Shown here: in pieces, positions 18,813 to 27,100 of the stretch
Layout of the letters: the number at the start of each line of letters is the position of its first letter
Numbering within the stretch: the first letter of the stretch is position 1
Assembly: GCF_006788895.1 (NCBI RefSeq)
Contig: NZ_VFRA01000001.1
Span: forward strand, 992,001-1,056,000
Length of the DNA: 64,000 nt
Reading direction: 5' to 3'
Source of the DNA: Rhodoglobus vestalii
Lineage (GTDB): Bacteria; Actinomycetota; Actinomycetes; Actinomycetales; Microbacteriaceae
Program-made: the position numbers and the translations under genes
The notes under the pieces: generated by a model
The model's input: only the letters and a program-made list of their open reading frames with translations
Databases searched by the model: none
Told to the model about the DNA's origin: nothing

Positions 18813-19216
18813 TCGTGGAGTTTGACCCTCACTTGGGCTTTACCAAGCACGGTCTGGTCGGCTGCGCTGACGGTGAGATCAATGCGGGTCACATCTTCTT
18901 CGATGGCACCAACTTTGGCGGTTACCGAAACGGTGACGCCCCCATTGCCGTCGACGACAACGGGGCGGGTGAAGCGCACCCCGTATTCGACGAGGTCGCC
19001 CCGGCCACCCATCCAATCAATGACGGGTTGCACGGCGAGGCCCATGGTGAGCATGCCGTGGGCGAGCACTCCTGGCAGGCCAACGGAAGCGGCAACGTCA
19101 TCACGGTAGTGGATGGGATTGAAGTCTCCGGATGCTCCCGCGTAGCGCACGAGGGAGAAGCGGGTGAGCACCACTGTGCCGCTAATAAGTTCTTGGCCAA
19201 CGACGAGGTCGCTCAT
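18809..19216 (-). CDS. MaoC-like hydratase/dehydratase, catalytic subunit (HadB-like)
   Basis: 135 residues with a hot-dog fold. YAGASGDFNPIHYRDDVAASVG holds the D-x4-H hydratase-2 catalytic motif, followed by GVLAHGMLTMGLAVQ. Together with the adjacent subunit it resembles the mycobacterial HadA/HadB (3R)-hydroxyacyl dehydratase pair. It overlaps the neighbouring subunit gene and murB by 4 bp each, so all three are one operon. Placement next to murB is common in actinobacteria. Confidence 0.88.
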   Translation of the reverse strand: MSDLVVGQELISGTVVLTRFSLVRYAGASGDFNPIHYRDDVAASVGLPGVLAHGMLTMGLAVQPVIDWMGGRGDLVEYGVRFTRPVVVDGNGGVTVSVTAKVGAIEEDVTRIDLTVSAADQTVLGKAQVRVKLHE

Positions 19217-19659
19217 TCGGTGCCTCTCATGACGAGTACGGAGGTAGCGGTGACAACGTGCGCACCGGCACTGTCACTGATGGATGTTTCTGCGGTGATC
19301 ATGTCGTTGCCGCCAAGGGATCTGATGCTGGTGACGGTCAGAATCGCGGTGAGTTCGTCGCCCGCGACGATGGGCCGCGTGTAGGTAAACTTCTGTTCGC
19401 CGTGCACGATGCGGGAGAAGTCGATGCCAGTGTCGGGGGCTGCCAGGAGCAGGGCAAGACCTGCTTCTTGGATGACGACGGCGAAGGTGGGCGGTGCGAC
19501 AACGTCGGCATAGCCAGCTTCTCTCGCAGCTTCTGGATCGTGATTGAGCGGGCTCTGCGCGAAGACGGCACGAGAAAATTCGCGCACTTTTTCGCGCCCG
19601 ACGAGGTAGGGGCTGGTGGGCGGGAATACCCGGCCCTGTAGTTCTGGGTTTACTGGCAC
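19213..19659 (-). CDS. FAS1-like dehydratase subunit (HadA-like)
   Basis: About 148 residues with the MaoC N-terminal-like hot-dog domain: NPELQGRVFPPTSPYLVGRE, EAREAGYADVVAPPTFAVVI and HGEQKFTYTRPIVAGDEL. This subunit usually lacks the catalytic Asp-His pair and binds the acyl chain next to HadB. The start is uncertain: GTG at 19657-19659 is preferred because the family typically begins PVNPELQGR; a TTG at 19675-19677 is the alternative. First gene of the hadA-hadB-murB operon. Confidence 0.85.
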   Translation of the reverse strand: MPVNPELQGRVFPPTSPYLVGREKVREFSRAVFAQSPLNHDPEAAREAGYADVVAPPTFAVVIQEAGLALLLAAPDTGIDFSRIVHGEQKFTYTRPIVAGDELTAILTVTSIRSLGGNDMITAETSISDSAGAHVVTATSVLVMRGTE

Positions 19660-19745
19660 GGTTACCAGCTTAGGCAATGTTTGATGCTCTACGTAGTTGA
19701 CGCCCTGCGTTGATGCCCTGCGTTGATGCCCTGCGCATTAATGGG

Positions 19746-19782
19746 TGAAGCCCCGGTGACCGTGTGGTCTGCCGGGGCTTCA
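19746..19782. terminator. Hairpin downstream of the 26-codon gene
   Basis: TGAAGCCCCGG and CCGGGGCTTCA are perfectly complementary with a 15-nt loop. It lies 33 bp beyond the stop of the small CxxC peptide gene and before the dehydratase operon on the same strand, so it probably ends the short transcript. No U-run. Confidence 0.65.
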
Positions 19783-19814
19783 GGAATCTTATGTGGTGCG
19801 AGCCGAGTAAATGA

Positions 19815-19895
19815 TTACTGGCAGCTGTCGCACTGCAGAAGATCCATTGGGTCGACGGGTACTGCGTAGCCGCCAACGTTGTTGTCGTTATCCAT
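19815..19895 (-). CDS. 26-residue peptide ending CDSCQ, unknown function
   Basis: An ATG at 19893-19895 is preceded by TTTAAGGAGGTTCGT, a near-ideal Shine-Dalgarno at optimal spacing. 26 codons follow to a TAA. The peptide starts MDNDNNVGGY, has a VPVDP middle and ends MDLLQCDSCQ: acidic, with a single CxxC at the very C-terminus, no TM helix and no signal peptide. A promoter-like region with two palindromes lies upstream and a hairpin terminator downstream, so it looks like a stand-alone, regulated gene. I do not recognise a family. A RiPP precursor, a metal/thiol-binding peptide or a regulatory peptide are all possible; no modification enzyme is encoded nearby except the eroded carotenoid genes just upstream. 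Confidence 0.72.
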   Translation of the reverse strand: MDNDNNVGGYAVPVDPMDLLQCDSCQ

Positions 19896-19949
19896 ACGAA
19901 CCTCCTTAAAGTTTTATCGGTACTGACGACGCGATGTCGTGGGTTCCAC

Positions 19950-19994
19950 TATATACAGGGAATGACACCCGTGTCATTACACAACATGTAGTGT
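19950..19994 (-). promoter_or_regulatory. Promoter with two abutting palindromic operators for the CxxC peptide gene
   Basis: AATGACAC-CC-GTGTCATT (19961-19978) is a perfect 8+8 inverted repeat. Directly next to it, ACACAACA-TGTAGTGT (19979-19994) is an inverted repeat with 7 of 8 matches. Centres are 17 bp apart. On the reverse strand ATGACA (-35-like) and TATAGT (-10-like, in TATATAGTG) are spaced 18 bp, so the first palindrome covers the -35. This arrangement suits a dimeric repressor or activator of the MarR/TetR/GntR size class; the regulator is not identified. Confidence 0.6.
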
Positions 19995-20017
19995 CTCGGC
20001 GTGTCGCCGTACTTTTT

Positions 20018-20540
20018 TTAAAGCGTCGCCGGAGCGACCACCTGAATCAGGCCGGTAAAAACAATTTGCAGAAGATTGGCATCGAAGGAGGGGGCCCGAC
20101 TCGACGCGAACAGGATGCCGGCCGTGGCGAGGATTGGCACGACACTCTCCCAGGGTCGACCCCGGCGGGCCGCAAGCACAGCTCCGACCAGCATTCCCAT
20201 AAGGACAACCGGTGCGATCCAGAACTGCGCCCCCGCAATAGCTGACCCCGCCCCCGGAGCGAGAGTGTCATGGAGCCCTGCAACCACCTCCTGATGGGCA
20301 AGCGATGGAAGGCTCAGCAGCGCAACTCCGTCGACGACCCGCGGCCAGAGTGCTCGGTCGGCGTTCCAATCGCGCCCAAAATGAATCGCAGACACCGTCA
20401 GGAACACCACAAGACTCGGGCCGGGGGCAAGCATCCAGAGCACCACCACGACGGCAACCGCACCGAGGTGGCTGAGGTTGAAGACGGCGAAGCTCACCGG
20501 ACCGCGCCAGAGCCCGATACGCCGGGTGATGAGAGGATCG
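20018..20540 (-). pseudogene. Remnant of Brp/Blh-type beta-carotene 15,15'-dioxygenase
   Basis: The reverse strand encodes about 174 residues in frame: LITRRIGLWRGPVSFAVFNL, then hydrophobic helices, the family motif SAIHFGRDW, and SLPSLAHQEVVAGLHDTLAP, matching the middle of Brp/Blh membrane dioxygenases that cleave beta-carotene to retinal. Full-length members are about 300 residues. The N-terminus is missing (its frame collides with the end of the lycopene cyclase remnant) and the C-terminal His-rich motif expected near the end is absent; translation ends at TAA 20018-20020 next to an A7 run. Identification rests on pattern memory, the loss of both ends is visible. Confidence 0.7.
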
Positions 20541-21092
20541 AGCGACGCGTTCGGCCATCAGCAGGAAATAGTCGGCTGTTTTTTCGGGGCGAGCGGGCAC
20601 CGCCTGCAGGAAGATGCGGTCCATTTCCCGCCGAGCTCACGGCTCAGCGGGGTGTCCGACAGGCGTGTGACCCGCTAGTCGCGCTTGCGCGCAGCAGTCC
20701 GCCCACCGTTGGATTCTGAGGAATGCATATCCGGAGGCTGCGCGCAGTGCCCCGCCCGCAACGCCAGCGTGAACGACACCGGAGATTCGCTCTCCAGCTC
20801 CACGCCCGCGAAGCACTGATAGAGCATGGCCGGCTGCCGCACCGGCCGCGTGTCAACGACCCAGTGTGCCGTCACGGCACCCGAGCGCGTGGTGAGGCGA
20901 ACCCCGCCGGGCACGGCTTCGAGTTGGTCCACCCACGTTGCCATCTGCACCGTAACCTGCGGCGACGCCGCGATGCGAGCCACAGCATCGGCATAGAAGT
21001 CTGAGCCGCGAACGTACTGGTAGCTCATTCCGCGCACGGACCGGGTGGCGCTGCGGCCGGACCAAGGATGATGAGATCAACTTCGACATCGC
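20541..21092 (-). pseudogene. Remnant of lycopene beta-cyclase (CrtY-like) with deletions and frameshifts
   Basis: Three pieces of a CrtY-like FAD protein follow each other on the reverse strand. EVDLIILGPA (21060-21092) matches the N-terminal dinucleotide fold. YQYVRGSDFYADAVARIA through VVDTRPVRQPAMLYQCFAGVELE (about 20770-21037) matches the middle. MDRIFLQAVPARPEKTADYF continuing LLMAERVA (20541-20624) matches the C-terminus. The pieces are in different frames, the Rossmann glycine loop and the ~150 residues between middle and C-terminus are lost, and an in-frame stop lies at 20675. A working gene would need about 390 codons; only about 550 bp remain. It precedes the Brp/Blh remnant, the usual order for retinal synthesis. 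Confidence 0.75.
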
Positions 21093-21199
21093 GGAACTTA
21101 CTTGAGACTCTAACCCGGCGTGATCTGAGGCGACGACCATGCACCGGTTCCTAGACCGATCCTGTGCGGGGGGCGTCGGATCGGTCTAGGGCGGTAACG

Positions 21200-24100
21200 C
21201 TACTCGGCAGACTCTGTCTCTCGGTGACGACGACGCTTAAGCAGAGCGAAGCCAAGGAACAGTCCACCGACCAGAATCAGTCCGAGCGGGACTAGCACGA
21301 GCGATGCTGACTCTGAACTGGAGCCCGTGTAGGCAAGACGGTACGAGTTCGTGAACGTGATCGCGTTGGGTGCCTCGGCACCAGTCCAGCGCAGCGGGAT
21401 CAGCGTTACTGAAGCCCCCGCGATTGACGGTCCCGCGCTGCGATCAGCAGCCATCACGGTCGTGGCGGTCTCGGTCGCCCCTCCCGTGTCAGTCTCCACA
21501 ATCGTGCAGTCTGCACCCTCAGCGAGTTCGGTCCAGGTCGCCGTCTCACCATTGGAGATGGGCTGTGCAGCGTCTTCTGCTGCGCCGATGTCTCGACCGC
21601 CAAGCGTGCAGGTGAGCGTGAGCTCGAAGGGACCGATTGCACGAGTGCCAGCATTGCCGGCATCAATGACTCGTTTGGTCGCTGCCACCTCGGCAAACCG
21701 GTAGGTGTTCTCAACCGAGAGCGGCGACTGCACCTGATCATCGACTGATAGCACCGTGTCATCGACGGTAACCACGAATTCTCCATCGACGATCTCGGCA
21801 GAGTTTACGTCGAGGATCCGTGTGATGCTCGCCCCGCCGGTGCGGGTTTCTGTGAGCGCGCATTCGGCGCCCGAGGCAAGCCCCGTGTAGTCAGCGACTG
21901 GGGATGACGCCGTCACCGTGCGGGTTGCTCCCCCCGGGATCTCCACACCTTCCCCGTCCCGCATACAGCTCAGGCTGAACTCGAACTCAATCGCGGGTAC
22001 CGGCGTGCGCGCAAACTTGTCGATCGCACCAGCATCGCCGGCAAACGTCTTCGTGACCTCAACTGACCCCGTCAGGTACCAGTTGGTGACGTCGATGTTC
22101 GCGATAGGTGATGGCACATCCACCGTTGGTGCTGGAACGGTAAGCTCGCCGACCGTGGTGTCGCTGCCATCATTGGGAGTAATCACCACCGCATCCGCAC
22201 CCTGAAGACTTGATTCCGTAAAGGTGCATTCTGATCCGGCAATGATGTCCTCAAGCACGGCCTGCCAAGCATTTCCTGCATTCAGGAGCACCGAGTCGTC
22301 GAACTGCGTTGTCGCGCCGAACGTACACAGCACGGCCACCGTGAAGGTTTTGTTCTCACCGAACTGAGCGGAGCCCTCGCCCAGCAACTTCTTCGTGACG
22401 ATCAGTGCCGCCGGCGCATCAAACCGGTTGTCGGCGTTGGTCGTGTTGGTGACCACGTCCCCAACACTGTTCGGGCTCAGCCGGGTAAACGTCGCGGTGC
22501 GGGCAGTGTTGTCGACGGCAACACTCGACCCGGGGTGCGTTGAGTCTGTGCTTGCCGTCATGATGATCGCGTCAGCATCTTTTGGATCGGTTTCTGTGAC
22601 GACGCAGTCGGAGTTAACCGGAATCCCAGTAATGGTGCGCGACTGTGTATCGTCCAGCGTGAACGACGCATCTGCTGCCGCAAGCGGCACTGTGACACCG
22701 AGGAACGTACAGCTCACGGTGAACTCATACTCCGTCGGGATGACTGGGGCTGTGGTGGTGACAGTCTTTGACACCGTGAGGCCCGCCAACTCGTAGTCAT
22801 TGGTCAATGTCACCGCCGGGAACGACTCGGGATCGTCAATGCGGGGATCGATGGTTACCGTGGTGGCAGTGTAGCTGGACTGGCCGCTCGCTCGTGTCTC
22901 CGTTACGGTGCACTCAGCTCCCCCAGGCAGGTCGGTAAAGACAATGTCCGGAACGGTTGCGGGCACCGTGGTCGTGTCTAACGTCATGGTGAAGTCGCGC
23001 TCAAGGGTCTCGGTTAGAGAGGTGCAGACGAGCGTGCCCTCAAAGGTCTGACCGTTGGGGATGAACGAGGCTGCATCGCCAGTGATTTCCTTTTGCAGAC
23101 GAAGTCCGCCGGTGGCTAATGCCACTGAGACGACCGAATAATCGAGGGCGGTAACGCGCGTATCTGTCACACCCGTTCTGGTAATTGCGGATGCCGAGAG
23201 AGAGTTATTTGCCCTGGTGTTCGCACCCGGTGTCGCTGACAGCGCAGCGGTCCGCGTCACGATATCGATGGTGACGATGTCGGCAGGTTTGAACAGTTGC
23301 GTGTTCGGAAAGTCGATCACGAACTGGAGACCTGTGACCGCGGTTGGATCGTCAAGGCCTCCGGCGGTCCATAGCGCCCAGCCCGTTGCCGGGTCATTCC
23401 CGCACACGTTCGGGTTCGACGGATTCTGGAGGACCGCCTTACACGGTAATTCTGCTGTCGTGTAGTAGACGCGCATATCTGCTTCGGAGGCACCCAGGTT
23501 TGCCGTAATTTTGTCGGCGAATCCTGCGCTCCATCGTGAATCTCGCACAAAGTTGTCGAGAATTGTCTGGTCGCTCACGTCGGGGAGCCTCGTGGACAGA
23601 ACTAGCCGCGGCATGGTGGTCGTACCCGTGTTTTGCGCGGTGAGGCGCCACGTTTGCTCCTGACCGGGGAGTGTTAGCGGAACACAGGGAAGGCTCGAGA
23701 ACCCGGCGCTACTCTGAGCTGCTGCGCACTCAGCGTTCGTTCCTCCGGTGAAACCTTGATCGATCGGGAAGTCAGTGTCGAGGTTCGCTTTCACCGTCAT
23801 GAGCGCCCGGAGTGCTGCCTGCTCTGATGGGCGCACCATCGTACCGGTGGAGCACTCACCGGATGGCTCGTCATAATCCGCGGTGAACCCTGCCGGGGCT
23901 TTGCAAATGTCGAAGGCGCGGTCACCAGTTATTCCGAAACGATTGGTGACGTTGGCGTCGTTGACGACTCCGGGTCGGAACATCATTGGGATGGTAATCA
24001 GGTAGCTCTGTCCGACTTCCAACACCGAGCCGCTGGGAAAAGTAAATTGAATTTCGGTCGGACCAAAGGAATCCGCGGTGACATCGACGTTTGGGCCACT

Positions 24101-27100
24101 GGTGCCGGAGGGCAGAGGCGTGCCGTTAGCCGGTGCCGGTGCGGCGCCCGTCAACGCGTACTTGTAGGTCCACGGTTTATCGGGATCAAAGATGAGCTGT
24201 GCGCCTGTGGCGTCACTGGGGAGGTAATCAGTGATGACCGGGTTGAGAATTGGCCAGTTTCCTGTGTTGGTTACCCTCAACGTGTAATCAAAGACTCGAC
24301 CGGGCGCTTTCACCCCGGCTGGGCGTTTGTGCACCTCGACGCCGGTGTTCGCATAGCGATATTGGTAGTCCGCGACGTTGCTTGCGGTTGCCGTCTTTCC
24401 CCAAATTCCGAGCACGTCGGCGCTGAGGGAGTTCGTGGTGGTGCCGGGAACTGTTTCGCCGGGCGATGCGTCATTGCCTGGCAGGTTGGTGAGAACGGGG
24501 CCTCCCGTGCGCAGGTCGGTGCGTCGCTGGACGAGGATGGGGATGCTGATTGTTGGTGCTTGTGGGTTTTCCCACTGGGAATTATCAAGACGCTTGATTG
24601 TGAATCGGAGGCCCTCGACCTGATTCGCGCTTACTCCGGGAGGGAGGAAGCCCGCCTGCACCTGAGCCTGCGTCTTCCATGTTCCCGCGCCCACCCAAGA
24701 GCCTTCCTGATCGATGCAGCGGGAAGCTGAAGCGCTATCAATAGCGGATTCGGTCCATGTTCGGCCAACACAAGCCTCGACCTGGATGACAGTTGCACTG
24801 AGTGACGAGGTAGGGCTGAAAGCTTGGAGTACGGGTCTGTTGGCTGGCACTCCGGTGAAGTTAAACGCGTTCCAGAATGTCGCACGATCATCCGTGATGG
24901 TCAGAGATTCGACTCTCTCAGAGCCTTCGGGCGTGGCATTGAGCGTCAGGAGAACGTTGTTCTGCCGATTCGGTTCGACTTCGAAATTTGGACTAAAAGT
25001 TTTCTGCGTTCGGACGCCAATATTGCTGGCAATGAGCTCGATCTCCGCTTGATCGAGTGCCGCAAGTGTTTGATCGCTAAAGGTGGGATCAGTCACTGGG
25101 CTTGCGGTATCCCACCGAGAATCAGCAACAGTTGCTCGAGTCGAGTTGCGGATGGTGCCGGCGACAACCGCACCCCCCTCGCTTCTCTTGGTGGGCCGCA
25201 ATCCCAAGTCGAACACAATAGTCGCTCTGCCGTTGATGGCGTTGATTTGACCCGTGTAGACGAAGGTGAACGCGGTCGCGTCTGCAAGCTGTGTGGCGGT
25301 CCAGCCACGAACTGTGTTGGAAACGGCCGTCAAGTCTGAGCCGGTCACAGTGAGGTTTACGCCAGTCGACTTGACGACGGTGACGGTGAGACCTGTGGCG
25401 CCGGTGGGATTAGTGATCGTCTGGAATCGCGTAAGATTCCACTCTTCGAAGGGTGCGTAGCTGGCCCCACCCCCTGACATATTCGGTTCACTGATGGTGA
25501 GGGAATCCACTCGTGCGGCTGTTTGGTTAGTGCCGGTGAGTGTTACCCGGCTTGTGGGTTGCACCGTTACAGAAGAGTCAGGGTCGGGGATCGGGATCGG
25601 ACCGCCGGTCCAGGTCTTGGTCGCAGAAACCGCGAGTGCAACGTCGAGAAGTCGAAGGGTGTCGGACGCCCGATCCGTCAGCGGACCGCCAGCAACCAGC
25701 GTCGCCTCAGAATGTGCATCATTTCGGATCACGCTTCTGCCAGAGATAACGTCAGCGTTGTAACGGTAGCCGTCGACCACCGGCGAGGTGGCGTCGCTGC
25801 GGAGAGAGTCTCGCATCTGAAAAATAAGGTCGATTTTTCGGTTGTTGCCAATTGAGTCTGCGACTCCGGTGCCAGGAGCAGGCGCCAGTCCAGGACGATT
25901 TGTTCCCTCGGTGAACGTGAAGCGAACGGCCACGAAGTCAGCCTGTTGTGCGGAGGTGAGGGTGCGGGTAGGTGCCGCGCCTCCATCGCATCGCGCGGCC
26001 AGTGTGCAGTATCCGGGGATCGAGACCCAAGGGGTTGCGGCCGGGGCTGTTCTGCTGAAGAACTCGACGGCGACTTTGTCGTAGAGCATAAACGGATCAT
26101 TGGCGCTGATCTGAGGGATCTGATGCAGGTTAAAGGCATCGTAGGTGCCCTTGGTCCATGCTTCGGGGTCGGGGTTGCCTTCGGAGTCCACTGCCCCGTC
26201 ATACACAACCATCGCCTCTACGCCGGTATAACCGTCTGTGGACCACGAAAGCCGCGCCCGCGTGCGCTCGTTGTTGCTGGTCACCATGGGGCCTTGATCG
26301 CTGAGGTTGTTCGTTCGAATGAAGTCCTTTTCGAGCAGGTTGGTTGATCCTCCACTCCCCGCACTGTCATAGGGAACCAAGATGACTTCCGGGCATGGGC
26401 TGGAGACGGCGTTGTTCGACGTCAAAGCGGCCAAGCCTTCGCCGCTGAAACCGCTCGAGGCGCTGCAGTTCTCCACGGTGGCTGCTGCATTCGGCAGGGG
26501 TGTCACGGTGTCCCTCAGCGTTGCACGAAGCGCATACTCAATGTTTGCGACGAGAGTTTGGTCGGGTTGGAAGCCGGTGGTGCTGGACCAGTCGAGTTTG
26601 AGACCATAAATATCATTTCGCAACGATTCGGGGATCTCGAGAGTAGGCTCCGTCCCCGGACCGATATCGGTCAAAGACGGGATCTCAAAATAATCCCCGG
26701 CAAAATTGCGATAGGAGACGGTCAGGGTGGCGTCACCGGGCACCGGAGTGACCACAAACCGGGTTGCGTTAAAGTGCTTGTACCAGTCGCTGAGGCCGGT
26801 CTCTGTAGCCGGGTCGATCATCTCAATGTGATTTAGCGCTCGCGTGGAGTTCGGATAGGCCAGGACATCCGTCTTCAGCGTCACCGTGGTGGACTGACCA
26901 GGTGCTGCCCGAAGGGAGCCTCGAGAGAGTGACTTGGACGTCTTAAGGTTGACCTGATCGGCAAGAACAATAACTGTGTCGGTCGCGTACTTGGGTCCGA
27001 CATTCTGGCTGTATGAGTCGACTGCTGTGACCTTGATCTGGTTTGTGTACGTCACACTCCGGTTGGGAGAGACCTGTTCCGGATTTGCCGTGATCGTGAA

